A DNA stretch of 64,000 bases, taken from JACCXG01 sp963836735 (GTDB taxonomy: Bacteria; Acidobacteriota; Vicinamibacteria; Vicinamibacterales; 2-12-FULL-66-21). The stretch lies in NCBI GenBank assembly GCA_963836735.1, contig CAWIKP010000010.1, positions 1 to 64,000 of the forward strand, written 5' to 3'. Below, one piece after another: positions 1 through 9,521 of the stretch. The translations under genes were made by a program, and so were the position numbers. Numbering within the stretch: the stretch's first letter is position 1; each line of letters begins with the position of its first letter. The notes below the pieces were generated by a model that worked only from the letters and a program-made list of their open reading frames with translations, was not told where the DNA came from and made no database searches.

Positions 1-22
1 ACCGTGGATATAACATCGCGTC

Positions 23-394
23 ATGCGCGAGCGAAACGCCAACGCCGACGCCATCGTGGCAATGCTGCCGCTCCTACCGGCGACCTTTCATATCCTCGTC
101 GCGCTGGCCGACGAGGATCGTCATGGCTACGCGATCATTCAGGATGTCGCCGCTCGCACCGACGGCTCGATCAGGCTGAGCCCGGGCACGCTGTATCGAT
201 CGATTCAGCGCATGCTCGAGGACGGGCTGATTGTCGAGACCGACGAACGGCCCTCGCCTGAAGACGATGACGAGCGGCGCCGCTACTACCGTCTCACCGC
301 GCTGGGCACTGCGGTGGCAAAGGCGGAAGCTGCGCGATTGATGGATCTCGTCCGCATGGCGCGGGCGCGTGGGCTGGCGCCGCGCAAGGGCTGA
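23..394 (+). CDS. PadR family transcriptional regulator
   Basis: A 123-residue winged-helix protein of the PadR family. The N-terminal half has the usual LPATFHILVALAD helix, then DRHGYAI, and SPGTLYRSIQRML as the recognition region; a RRRYYRLTALG beta-wing follows. It ends with TGA at 392-394, ten bases before the ATG of a large permease, so the two genes are almost certainly co-transcribed. PadR proteins repress their own operon and release on ligand binding; here the likely target is the permease downstream. The ATG at 23 gives a normal-length N-terminus. The window begins only 22 bases upstream, so its promoter and operator lie outside the visible sequence. Confidence 0.9.
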   Translation: MRERNANADAIVAMLPLLPATFHILVALADEDRHGYAIIQDVAARTDGSIRLSPGTLYRSIQRMLEDGLIVETDERPSPEDDDERRRYYRLTALGTAVAKAEAARLMDLVRMARARGLAPRKG

Positions 395-403
395 GTGTCA
401 GCC

Positions 404-2985
404 ATGTACCGCTGGCTGCTGCGACTCTATCCCGCGTCATTCCGCAACGAGTACGGCCGCGAGATGGCGACCGTGTTTGCGCGCGAACGGCGAGACACGC
501 GAACCGCGCTCGGCATGGCCGCGCTGTGGCTGCGCGTGATCGCTGATACTTGCGTCAATGCCGCCGGCATCCATTGGGACATCTTCAGGCAGGACCTGCG
601 CTACACGCTGCGGACGCTGCGCCGCACGCCGGCGTTTGCCCTGACCGCGGTCACCGTCGTCGCGCTTGGCATCGGCGCGACGACCGCAGCGTTCTCGCTC
701 GCCGATTTCGTGCTGATTCGACCGTTGCCGTTTCCGGAGGCCGATCGCCTGGTGCGGTTCTCGGAAGAGCGTCCGGGCCTTCCGCGCATGGAGCTCGCGC
801 CGGCCAACTACCGCGACCTGAAACAGATGGCGACCTCGTTCGAAGCTCTCGGCGCCTATCGCGGGCTCTCGGTGAATCTGGTCGGCGCGCGGCAGCCGCT
901 CCGTCTGCAGGGGGCGGCCATGACCGCCGATGTTCTCGCCGCGCTTGCCGTGCGCCCGATGATGGGCCGGCCGTTCACGGCGGCGGACGACGTCGATGGC
1001 GCGCCAGCGACGGCACTTGTGAGCTATGCGCTCTGGCAGCAGGAGTTCGGTGGTGATGCGTCGATCGTGGGACGCCCCGTGCGCCTCGACGGGGAGGTCT
1101 ACACCGTCATTGGCGTCATGCCGCGCGACTTCAACTTCCCCAGCCGTGGCGCCCAGCTCTGGACGGCGATGCGCTTCGTTCCCGGCGACTTCGTCGATCG
1201 TAACAACAACTATCTGCAGGGAATTGCCCGGTTGCGAGGTGATGTCTCCGTCGACGCGGCGCGGACCGAGATGTCCATGCTGGCCGGCCGGCTGCAACAG
1301 CGGTATCCGAAAGAGAACGAATACACCGGCGCCAGCGTGATCCGGCTGCGCGACGGCGTTTCGCAACAGAGCCGTACGCTGCTCGTCGCGCTGTTCGGCG
1401 CGGCAGTGTGCGTGCTGTTGATCGCGTGCGCGAACCTGACCAACCTACTGCTCGCCCGCGCGATCGTCCGACGGCGGGAGATGGCCGTGCGCATAGCGCT
1501 CGGCGCTGGCCGCGAACGAGTGCTGCGGCAACTGCTGACCGAGAGCCTTGTGGTCACCGGGGCCGGCGGTGTGCTCGGTCTGGCGCTGGCGGCAGCGACC
1601 CTGCCGATCCTCTCTCGCCTCGTGCCCACCGCGTTGCCGATCGCCGAAACCCCATCCATGGACGTGCGCGTCGTCGGGTTCGCGATGGCCCTGACGATGG
1701 TGACCGGTGTCGCGTTCGGCATTGTGCCGTTGCTCCAGCACCATCGCGGTCGCGCGAGTGAGGGACTGCGCGAGGGCGCGCGCAGCGGCGGTAGTGGCCG
1801 AGAGGGAATGCGCGGCGCTCTGGTTGTCGCCGAGATCACCGCGTCGGTCGTCCTGCTCGTGATGTGCGGCCTTCTGCTCCGTGCCTTGTGGACGATTCAG
1901 GCGATCGATCCCGGGTTCAGACTCGAGCACACCCTGACCGCGCGCACGTCGTTGCCGATGCCAAAGTACAAACAACCGGCGCGCGGACCGGCTTCTACGA
2001 TGGCGTGCTGTCGGAGATTCGCGCGCTGCCGGGGGTGTCGAGCGCCGCGTATATCAGCTTCCTGCCGCTCGGCGACATGCGCGGAGGGACCTTCCCGGTG
2101 GGGATCAGCGGCCACGTCGAGAGCCGCCGCGAGGACAACGTTGCGTTTCTCCGCTACGTGACACCCGGCTTCTTCCAGACCCTCGGCATACCCATCCTGC
2201 AGGGCCGTGACGTTCGAGATGCGGATCAGCTCGACGGTCCGCTGGTCGCCATCGTCAGTGCGTCGTTTGTGACGCAGTTCCTTCCGGGGCAGGAGGCGCT
2301 CGGGCGGCGCTTCGACTTCGCCGCTGCCAATCGCGAGATCGTCGCGGTCGTGGCTGACGTAAAGATGCGAGGACTCACGCGCGTCAGCGAGCCGCAGGTC
2401 TACATTCCGCATCGACAACTGCCGGATCGCACATACGAGTGGTTCGCGCCCAAGGACCTCGCCGTTCGCGCAACCGGTGACCCGCTCGCGCTCGTGTCCG
2501 CCGTGCGCGCGATCGTCCAACGGGCCGACGCCGAGGTTCCGCTGTCGGACATCCAGACCCTGGAGCAGCTCGTCGACGGCGACCTGGCGTCGCGCGTCAC
2601 GCAATTGCGCGTACTGGGAGCGTTCGCCGGCGTCGCCCTCGTGCTGGGCGGAATCGGCATTCATGGCCTCCTTGCATTTGCCGTGTCTGCGCGCGTTCGT
2701 GAGATCGGCATTCGGATGACGCTCGGTGCACGGCGAGCAGACGTCGTGGCGATGATCGCGAAGCGATCGCTGTCGCTCTCGGCACTTGGCGTGGGCGCCG
2801 GTATCGTGCTCGCGTACATCTCGGGTCGATGGCTGCAGTCGCTGCTCGTCGGGGTGAGTCCGGCTGACGGGATGACGTTTGCCGTCGCGGCCGGGCTCGC
2901 CGTTGCGACGGCCATTGCCGGGAGCCTGAGACCGGCACTCCGCGCAGCACGAGTCGATCCGGTTACCGTGATCCGACTCGAGTAG
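404..2985 (+). CDS. ADOP-type ABC transporter permease (MacB/FtsX fold), frameshifted
   Basis: A roughly 860-residue orphan permease with the MacB_PCD-FtsX-MacB_PCD-FtsX layout. The N-terminal extension begins MYRWLLRLYPASFRNEYG, one of the two N-terminal types seen in acidobacterial duplicated permeases. The first membrane helix (FALTAVTVVALGIGATTAAF) leads into a periplasmic domain, FtsX helices around residues 320-470, a second periplasmic domain and the final FtsX block with VREIGIRMTLGARRADV. The frame changes near 1980: the first frame reads to KYKQPAR, and a different frame resumes with TGFYDGVLSEIRALPGV, so one base is missing or extra. No ABC ATPase is encoded nearby. The PadR gene just upstream is the likely regulator. 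ATG 404 is preferred to the in-frame GTG 395 because the conserved YRWLLRLYP begins there. Substrate is unknown. Confidence 0.88.
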
Positions 2986-3060
2986 GTTCGGATTCACCTT
3001 CCGCCGCGTTTCCATATTTGCGTATCGCGACCATCGCGATCGTCGCGCAGCAGGATTCAC

Positions 3061-3475
3061 TTGTGTTTCTGGGGGATCGCGATGCTATGGTCTGACCTCA
3101 CATTCGCCGTCCGTGGGCTGATCGGAGCGCCGGGGCTCTCGGCTGCCGCCGTCGTCGCGCTGGCCGTAGGCATCGGGCCGCAGCGAACAGCGGAGATCGG
3201 GCTCCGCATGGCGCTCGGTGCGGGCACACAACCAGGTGCGACTTCAGATCCTGCGAGAAGGCGCGACGCTCGCGACAGGCGGCCTTGTCTTAGGTCTCGT
3301 GGGAGCGTATGCACTCGGCCGCGCGATGCAAGCCATGCTGTTCGGCACGGGTGCATTGAGTGTACCCGTGGTGCTCGTCGCCGGTCTTGTCCTCCTCGGC
3401 GCAGCTTTCGTGGCGTGCTACGTGCCAGCCCGCCGCGCCAGCGCCGTGGATCCTCTGATCGCGTTGCGCCAGTGA
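3061..3475 (+). pseudogene. Internally deleted ADOP permease remnant
   Basis: The first ~40 codons encode a permease N-terminus (MLWSDLTFAVRGLIGAPG, then VVALAVGIG) that runs directly into the C-terminal FtsX signature TAEIGLRMALGAG. About 600-700 residues of a normal permease are therefore missing at the GIG/PQRTAEIG junction near 3175-3185. The remaining C-terminus (VRLQILREGATLATGGLVLG through PARRASAVDPLIALRQ) is in another frame, with a shift near 3225. The end at 3473-3475 is where a true ADOP would stop. It lies 75 bases after an intact-length permease and is best read as a decayed second copy rather than a functional small protein. Confidence 0.8.
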
Positions 3476-3526
3476 TAGGCATCCAGTCATGGGAAATAGT
3501 GAGCGCCTCCGTAGGAGCAGGGAAAG

Positions 3527-4471
3527 ATGAAACCCGGACGTTGTCGTGCGGCGGTCCTCTGTGGGGCAATTCTTACCATCTGGTGGGTGGTCGGCCCTTC
3601 GCCCACACGCGCGCAAACCACCCTCGGCTCGGCCGACGTCCACCTGCCCATTCAGAACGCCGCAGGATTACGGTTGCTTGTGGCAACCGACCATACATCG
3701 CCCGTTCTCCGCGTCATTCTCCCTGGCCGCCCGACGTCAGATCGGTCGATCGAGATCCTCTTCCCCGAACACGTCACCGTCGTCAAACAAGGCCAGCGCT
3801 CTAGCCAACAGCTCTATATGTTCAGTCCCGGACGGGGTGGCGACCGACCGCTGTGGCGCCGCTCCGCCGGCTCTCTCGAGTACGAGCGTGATCTGCGAGA
3901 TGGTGTCCATCTGCTCGCGCGAGCCACGCTGGAGAGCGACGGCGTGCGCTTCCGTTATGAAGTTACAAACAACTCTCGGGTAGCGTACGACATGATCTAT
4001 GCCCCCACGGATCCACGACTCACGTCGATCTTCCACGACGTGCGCCTGGAGCGCACCTACGTCCATCACGCCGACGGCTTTGACCTGCTGGCGTCAGAGA
4101 CGCCACGCCGGCTCACGATCCCACTCGATCAGTGGCTCCCTGCTCGCTATCTCGCGTCGTTCACCTGGCCAATCCCGGCGCAGCGGATCGAGCGTCGCGA
4201 CGACGGGATTCCGTACTACAACAAATCCCGAGCGGTCGACATGCCCTTCATCGCCACGGTGTCCACCGACAAGGCATGGGTGATCGCGAGCTTCGCCCGC
4301 AGCGCGGGCAACGTGTGGAGTAATCCTGAGCTGACGTGTCAGCACGTCGATCCGCAAACGTCACTCTCACCGGGACAGCGCGCGACACTCGAGCTGAAGC
4401 TACTAGTCTTCCGCGGCTCGCTGGACGATGCGCTGGAGCGGGCGATCCGGCAACGTGAGTCCTTGAAATAG
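3527..4471 (+). CDS. Secreted protein of unknown function
   Basis: A 314-residue protein with a clear Sec signal peptide: basic MKPGRCR, a hydrophobic run CGAILTIWWVVG and an AxA-like site at TRAQ near residue 30. The mature part is rich in beta-strand pattern (RLLVATDHTSPVLRVILPG, SIEILFPEHVTVVKQG, VRFRYEVTNNS), which suggests an extracellular or periplasmic beta-sandwich fold. I recognise no catalytic motif and assign no family. A possible purine-rich site (GGAGCAGGGAAAG) precedes ATG 3527. The gene sits alone between a permease remnant and a PadR-permease operon. Confidence 0.75.
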   Translation: MKPGRCRAAVLCGAILTIWWVVGPSPTRAQTTLGSADVHLPIQNAAGLRLLVATDHTSPVLRVILPGRPTSDRSIEILFPEHVTVVKQGQRSSQQLYMFSPGRGGDRPLWRRSAGSLEYERDLRDGVHLLARATLESDGVRFRYEVTNNSRVAYDMIYAPTDPRLTSIFHDVRLERTYVHHADGFDLLASETPRRLTIPLDQWLPARYLASFTWPIPAQRIERRDDGIPYYNKSRAVDMPFIATVSTDKAWVIASFARSAGNVWSNPELTCQHVDPQTSLSPGQRATLELKLLVFRGSLDDALERAIRQRESLK

Positions 4472-4978
4472 GCAGAACGAGCCACATCACGGCTGCCGCC
4501 GGGCAACTTCGTAGTCTCCCGTCCGTGCTGCTTGACGAATAACCCATCCCGCCGTGGCCTTCCGCTCCTGGCGTCTTCGCGCCGGAACGGAGGCGTTTCT
4601 GTGGTGCCCCCTGTTTTTCGTCAATCGAAGTTCAAAAGTCCGAAACCAGGGGAATGGTATTAGCGTACGCGGAGGGCTCCACCGCACACGGCTCACACAT
4701 CGCCACGCCCGTTTTCACGACCAGATGATCGGATTCCGACGGCTCCTTCCGTTGTACGTGGCTCCCAGCATGGCCGCCAGATTTGCTTTCAACTCGACTT
4801 GAAGCGTCTCGCCGGTCCGGTCTGGCGTGAGCACGGTGGCGGCCACGAGGCCACGAGGCACGCACGGCCTCGGTTGACCTCGATTCGGCTCTCGGGCTGC
4901 CGGAGCGCCCTGGCCAGCTCCGTGACCGGCGCTGGCGATCCCCATCGCGCGGCGACGCCGGCTGACAGCCCGGCGGTG
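4472..4978 (+). other. Intergenic region with possible recombinase C-terminal relic
   Basis: No convincing intact gene is present. On the minus strand around 4717-4830 the translation LTPDRTGETLQVELKANLAAM, followed by LGATYNGRSRR, resembles the C-terminal end of large serine or other site-specific recombinases. It lacks a start and the rest of such a protein, so it would be a relic at most. The rest shows no promoter-like or repeat structure that I can support, apart from the operator at its right edge. Confidence 0.3.
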
Positions 4979-5013
4979 CTCTATTTGACATCAAAATAGA
5001 GTAGGTGTATTCC
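4979..5013 (+). promoter_or_regulatory. PadR operator overlapping a sigma70-type promoter
   Basis: CTCTATTT (4979-4986), a 7-base spacer, then AAATAGAG (4994-5001) form a perfect 8-bp inverted repeat. A TTGACA -35 box (4985-4990) begins inside the left arm; 17 bases later lies TATTCC (5008-5013) as a -10 candidate. The gene behind it is a PadR regulator, and PadR proteins bind dyads of this size in their own promoters, so autorepression by blocking the -35 box is the natural reading. If this promoter is used, transcription would start near 5020. The message would then be leaderless, or nearly so, at the in-frame GTG 5020. Confidence 0.65.
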
Positions 5014-5367
5014 ATTGGCGTGTCTAATAGAGAGCCCGCCAAGGCCGACGTCCTGCAGGGGACGCTCGACATCATGATCCTGCAGACGCTCGCCACGCTG
5101 GGGCCGTCGCACGGGTACGTCATCGCGGCGCGCCTCGAGCAGGTGTCGGGCGGTCGCGTGCGGCTGAACATGGGTACCCTCTATCCGGGACTGATGCGGC
5201 TCGAGCAGCGCAGCTTCATCAGCGGCACGTGGGGCGTGACCGACAACAACCGCCGGGCCCGCTTCTACGCGATTACCGCGGCCGGCCGCAGGCAGCTCGC
5301 CGTCGAGAAGCAGGAATGGAACCGGACGGTGACGGTCATGCAGGCGCTGCTGAGCGAGTCGAAGTGA
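5005..5367 (+). CDS. PadR family transcriptional regulator
   Basis: A 120-residue PadR winged-helix regulator with the ADOP-associated signature: VLQGTLDIMILQTLATLGPSH, GYVIAARLEQVS, MGTLYPGLMRLEQRSFI, WGVTDNNRRARFY and ITAAGRRQL. The stop TGA (5365-5367) shares its last base with the ATG of the next permease (TGATG), a translational coupling. Start choice is uncertain: GTG 5005 gives the longest frame, but the promoter-like elements just upstream favour GTG 5020, which keeps the conserved core. It is probably controlled by the dyad at 4979-5001. Confidence 0.93.
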   Translation: MYSIGVSNREPAKADVLQGTLDIMILQTLATLGPSHGYVIAARLEQVSGGRVRLNMGTLYPGLMRLEQRSFISGTWGVTDNNRRARFYAITAAGRRQLAVEKQEWNRTVTVMQALLSESK

Positions 5368-8028
5368 TGCCCGTCATCCGCGAGTGGCTGCGGCGGCTGT
5401 GGAGCACGTTCCGCAAGGCGCCCGAGGACGCCGTCATGGAGGAGGAACTGAGGCTTCACCTCGAGATGGTCGCGGCCGACTTCCAGCGCCGCGGCTTGAC
5501 GCCGGAGGAAGCGCTGCGCCAGGCGCGCCGGCAGGCGGGCGGCGTCGCGCAGGCGATGGAGCAGCGGCGCGATCAGCGCGGTCTGCCGTGGCTCGAGGAT
5601 CTGCTACAGGACGCGCGCTTCGGCGCGCGGATGCTCCGGCGCGCGCCCCTGGTCACGGCCGTGGCGCTGCTCACGCTGACCCTCGCCATCGGCGCCAACA
5701 GCGCCATCTTCAGCCTCGTCGATCCGCTTGTGTTTCGCGATGTGCCCGTGCGTGATCCTGCCAGCCTTGTGCAGTTCACGTTTCAGTATCCGCGTGACCC
5801 GCCGCTGAACATCTTCAGTCTCGCCAATTACGAGCAGTATCGCGACGGGAACCACGTCTTCTCGGATCTGTTCGGACTCGCGCCGCTGACGACGGAGTCG
5901 CGCACGGGTGAGGATCCGATCGCGGCCGAGGTGGTCACCGGCAACGTCTTCCAGGCGCTTGGCGTGCGGCCGGCGTTGGGCCGCGTGCTCGACGTCTCCG
6001 ACGACAAGCCGGGCGCGGCCGCGGCCGCCGTTGTGAGCTGGCGGTACTGGAAGAGTCGATTCAACGGCGACCAGCGGGTCCTCGGCTCTGCCATCGACAT
6101 CGAAGACACCCGCGTGCCCGCGCCCATGCATGTCACGGTAGTCGGCGTCGCCGAACCGGGGTTTTCCGGTATCGTCGTCGGCTACCGGCCGGACGTCTGG
6201 ATTTCCCTCTCCGCGGTGCCGGACGCCATGCGATCCCGGGCGGGGCTGGCACTCGCCGCGCGCCTCAAGCCGGGCGTGTCGATCGAACAGGCGCGTGCCG
6301 AGATGCGGGTGCTGGATCGGGCCCGAATCGACGCCCTTGCACAACGGGATCCGCAGTGGCTCCGGGTCGCAATCGATGTCACGCCGGCGCGCACCGGACT
6401 CTCGACCCCGCTGCATCAGCAGTTCGGCGGGCCGCTGCTGCTGCTGATGACGATGGTCGGCGGCGTGCTGCTGCTGGCGTGCGTCAACATCGGCAGCCTG
6501 CTGCTCGCGCGCGGCGCCGCGCGGCAGCAGGAGATGGCGGTACGCGTTTCGCTCGGCGCGGGCCGCTTCCGCATCGTACGGCAAGTGCTGACCGAATCGT
6601 TGCTCCTCGCCGCGATGGGCGGCGTCCTGGGTATCGTCGGCGCGCGATTCGGCGCGACGCTGCTGATGCGGATCATGATGTCGGGTACGCGATCGCCAGG
6701 TCCTTCGCCGCATCTGGACATTCCACTTGATGCGCGGGTGCTGATGTTCACGGTCGCCGTCACTGTGCTGGCGGCGCTCCTCTTCGGGCTCATGCCTGCG
6801 ATCGCCGCGTTCGTGTCCGCCCCGGCGCCGGCTTTGCGGCAGAGCGGTGCCGCACAGCCGCGATCCCGGCGCGTCTTCGGCAACGGACTGGTGGTCGCGC
6901 AGGTGGCCATCTCCCTGGCGCTCCTGAGCGTGTCGCAGCTGTCCATCGCACATCTGCGCCACCTGCGTGATCGCAGCCTCGGCTTCGATCGCAATGGTGT
7001 GCTGCTGATCTCAATCAACACGTCGCGCGCGCAGAATCGGCAGCAGCTCGCGGCACTCTACCGGGAGATCGTTCCGCGCCTGGAGGCGGTTCCGGGCGTG
7101 CGTGCGGTTGCGGCGAGCGGGACGACGCCGATTGCCCTCGGCGCAGCGAGCCGCTTCCTGCAGGCCGAAGGATTCGAAGAACCCGTGCAGGACAGGCGGC
7201 GGGTATCGCTGAATTCGGTGTCTCCCAACTATTTCGCCACGTATGGAACGCCGCTCCTGGCGGGACGGGACTTCCGCGACGCTGACTCCGAACGAGCCGC
7301 GCCGCGTCATCGTCAACCAGGCGCTGGCGCAGCGGTACTTCGCCGGTCGCGATCCGATTGGCCTCCACGTCTGGCTCGAGAACGAACGCGATCCCTACGA
7401 GATCGTCGGCGTCGCCGGCGATGCGAAGTATCAGGACATCAGGCTCGCCGCGCCGCCGATCGTCTATTTCTTCGCTCCGATGTCGAGAGGATCGACCACG
7501 CTTTCGCTGCGGACGGACGTCAATCCGATCGCCGTTGCCGCCGACGCGCGCCGCATCGTTACCGAGGTGCTCGGCGCTGATTCGGTGCGACGCGTGACCA
7601 CGCTGGCCGAGCAGGTCGATGCCGCCGTCGTACCCGAGCGGTTGATGGCGATCCTGGGCGGATTCTTTGGCGCGGTTGGCGCGCTGCTCGCCGCTATTGG
7701 TCTGTACGGGCTGCTCGCCTATACCGTCGCGCGCCGCACGAAGGAGATCGGGATTCGCATGGCGCTCGGCGCGACGCGCGGCGACGTCACGCGGATGATG
7801 CTGCGCAGCGGGCTGACGCTCGTCGCCGCGGGGTTCGTTGTCGGTGCGCCGGTAGCGTTCTGGGGGACACGATTCGCCGCGACTGCAATCGAAGACCTGT
7901 CTGGCGGCGGCGTGCCGCCCGTTGCGACGGCCGTCGTGGCCATGCTCGTTGTTGCGGCGCTGGCGGCGTTCATGCCGACGCGCCGCGCCACGCGTGTCGA
8001 GCCCGTCATCGCGCTCAGGTCGGAATAG
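5367..8028 (+). CDS. ADOP-type ABC transporter permease, frameshifted
   Basis: An about 887-residue permease with the classic ADOP N-terminal extension: MEEELRLHLEMVAADFQRRG, TPEEALRQARRQAGG, then the first FtsX helix TLAIGANSAIFSLVDPLV. Periplasmic MacB_PCD blocks alternate with FtsX membrane blocks (MAVRVSLGAGRFRIVRQVLT; TKEIGIRMALGATRGDVTRM). It ends in the usual RRATRVEPVIALRSE. The frame changes near 7285: GRDFRDADSER in one frame continues as PNEPRRVIVNQALAQRYFAG in another. ATG 5367 overlaps the PadR stop. No ATPase partner is present. These proteins are thought to belong to MacB-like efflux or envelope systems, but for orphan copies the role is unknown. Confidence 0.9.
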
Positions 8029-8082
8029 CCTGGATACTCCAGGCTTCGGTCAGGCCACCCGTGATCGACTTGGTCACCGGCA

Positions 8083-8108
8083 GGGGGTGGGCGGGGTGGG
8101 GTGGGGGG
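8083..8108 (+). other. Guanine-quadruplex-prone G-run
   Basis: The run has five blocks of three to six guanines separated by single T or C (G5 T G3 C G4 T G4 T G6). It lies about 50 bases downstream of a permease stop codon and upstream of a transposase remnant. The spacing fits the general G-quadruplex rule on the plus (coding) strand. Any termination role is inference. Confidence 0.5.
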
Positions 8109-8169
8109 TGTTTGACCGAGGCTGCCGCGCAGCGCGGAGGAAGACAGGTCCCGAGGGTCGAGGGCCGCT

Positions 8170-8740
8170 CGGCGCGTCGATTGATTATGCTGACCTGCGC
8201 GACGCGTTCGTCGGTTCCGACTCGATCACATCCGGGCACGGCATCGAGGCCGCCGCGGCGCGCGCGACTGAGCACCAGCGCACCGGCGACAAGGCGCTGG
8301 CTTTCGGCGGCGAGCTGTTCCAAGTCGGCCAGGTCGAGCGTGGCGAAGACGCGTCTCCTCATCTTGAGGGCTGGCTGCGAGCCGACATCGCTCGGGCACT
8401 CGGTCGGCCGCGCTCGGCCATTCATGGATGTCGCAGCCTGCTCGGCTGCGATGTGAAGGAAATCACCGGCTCGCCGGATCCGAAGCACATCTCGACCAGC
8501 TACGTCGAGCGGCAGAACCTGACCATGCGGATGTCGATGCGTCGGTTTACTCGCCTGACGAACGCGTTCAGCAAGAAGGCCGAGACTCGCGCGACTGAGC
8601 ACCCCGCAGCCATCGCCCTATACTTCATGTATTACAACTTCGCCCCCGTGCATCAGACGCTCCGCGTGACGCCGGCAATGGAAGGGGGGATCGCGGATCA
8701 CGTCTGGCCTATCGAGAACATTGTGGCACTCTTGGATTGA
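8170..8740 (+). pseudogene. Truncated IS1-like transposase remnant
   Basis: The C-terminal ~85 residues match a DDE-type transposase often annotated as IS1-like: PDPKHISTSYVERQNLTMRM, SMRRFTRLTNAFSKK, then LYFMYYNFAPVHQTLRVTPA and IADHVWPIENIVALLD ending at TGA 8738-8740. An IDYADL motif near 8176 matches the region that normally lies ~40 residues before this in such proteins, but ~230 bases of unrelated sequence sit in between and there is no N-terminal half. The short word GCGCGACTGAGCAC occurs twice (about 8265 and 8590), the second inside the transposase where family members read differently. It is a decayed relic. No terminal inverted repeats were found. Confidence 0.7.
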
Positions 8741-8747
8741 GGGTTTT

Positions 8748-8933
8748 ATGAACCGCAAATACGTAGGCGTAGCCGTGGGCATCGGTTTGGGTCTCTGTTT
8801 CGGAGCAGTACTGGGGACCGCCATGCACAACGTAGGCGTGGGGGTCGCTTTTGGCGTCGCAATTGGCGTCGCATTTAGCCTGATTTTCGGGGGCGCTGCA
8901 TTGCCAAGCGAGAAGGGCAAAGATTCAAACTGA
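8748..8933 (+). CDS. Small glycine-rich membrane protein
   Basis: A 61-residue protein starting MNRKYVGVAVGIGLG with two glycine/alanine-rich hydrophobic segments (residues 5-24 and 30-48) and a charged tail SEKGKDSN. Such paired glycine-zipper-like helices occur in many small membrane proteins, so no function can be assigned. ATG 8748 is preceded by only a weak GAGGG. It lies eight bases after the transposase relic. Confidence 0.5.
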   Translation: MNRKYVGVAVGIGLGLCFGAVLGTAMHNVGVGVAFGVAIGVAFSLIFGGAALPSEKGKDSN

Positions 8934-9089
8934 CCCACTATCATCGTCGTCAACGGCAACTCTTCGATATCACGGCGCTGCGGCACGTCGCCGTAGCCAA
9001 GGGCAGCGAGGTCGACACGTGCTGAGTCCATGCCTCACTGTGACCGCGAGTGTACGTTCAAGACGATCCCAGTCGACAAGAGTTGTTCA

Positions 9090-9275
9090 TCACTCAGATC
9101 CGTCTGCGCGAGTCAGATGGACAACCCGAGCGTCCTCTCGACCAGACACGTGGACGCGCCATGGATTGCAGCAAATCTCGCAGTCCTGAACAAAGCTGCC
9201 GTTAACGTCAGGCTCGACGTAGATTTCCGAGTTCTCGCCGCAAAACGGACACGTGACCAAGAACTCGTCTGGCAT
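9090..9275 (-). CDS. Cysteine-rich CPXCG family protein
   Basis: A 61-residue protein reading MPDEFLVTCPFCGENSEIYV, then VQDCEICCNPWRVHV. The CPFCG and CEICC pairs are the two halves of a CPXCG-type zinc site (a small family usually listed as Cys_rich_CPXG, function unknown). ATG at 9273-9275 is preceded by AGGATT about nine bases upstream. An upstream in-frame ATG at 9395 would add 40 residues without conservation and was not used. It stands alone between the transposase relic and the interrupted outer-membrane gene on the other strand. Confidence 0.8.
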   Translation of the reverse strand: MPDEFLVTCPFCGENSEIYVEPDVNGSFVQDCEICCNPWRVHVSGREDARVVHLTRADGSE

Positions 9276-9521
9276 TTCCGGCAATCCTACTGCAATGCTG
9301 GTCAGCCAGCGATGCATTGACGTCTCATGCCGGCGACGCGGCTCGGCGAAGCAGCAGTCGGAGCAGTGGGGCGTGGTGGTGCAGTCGGTGGTCATTCCGC
9401 CGCCGGTCAGTTAGAACGGGGCCGACCACCAGCCTGCGTCCGTGCCGAAGCTGCCCGTGCTGAGGCTCTTTGGGTAGTCGGCCAAAACAGACGATCAAGG
9501 GCTTACTGGCGGCTGCCAACC

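Noticed and set aside
437..1366. Long minus-strand open frame opposite the first ADOP gene
   Set aside because: High G+C makes long antisense frames common; the translation is Arg/His-rich with no motif, and the plus strand encodes a conserved permease.
4554..4802. 82-codon plus-strand frame in the gap before the second PadR gene
   Set aside because: No ribosome binding site, atypical residues (many Arg/Phe/His) and no motif.
5604..6962. 452-codon minus-strand frame inside the second ADOP gene
   Set aside because: Composition is Arg/Gln/His-rich with no domain pattern, and it lies entirely antisense to conserved permease sequence.
8015..8602. 195-codon minus-strand frame opposite the transposase relic
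   Set aside because: The plus strand holds the recognisable transposase C-terminus in the same region; no motif was found in the minus frame.
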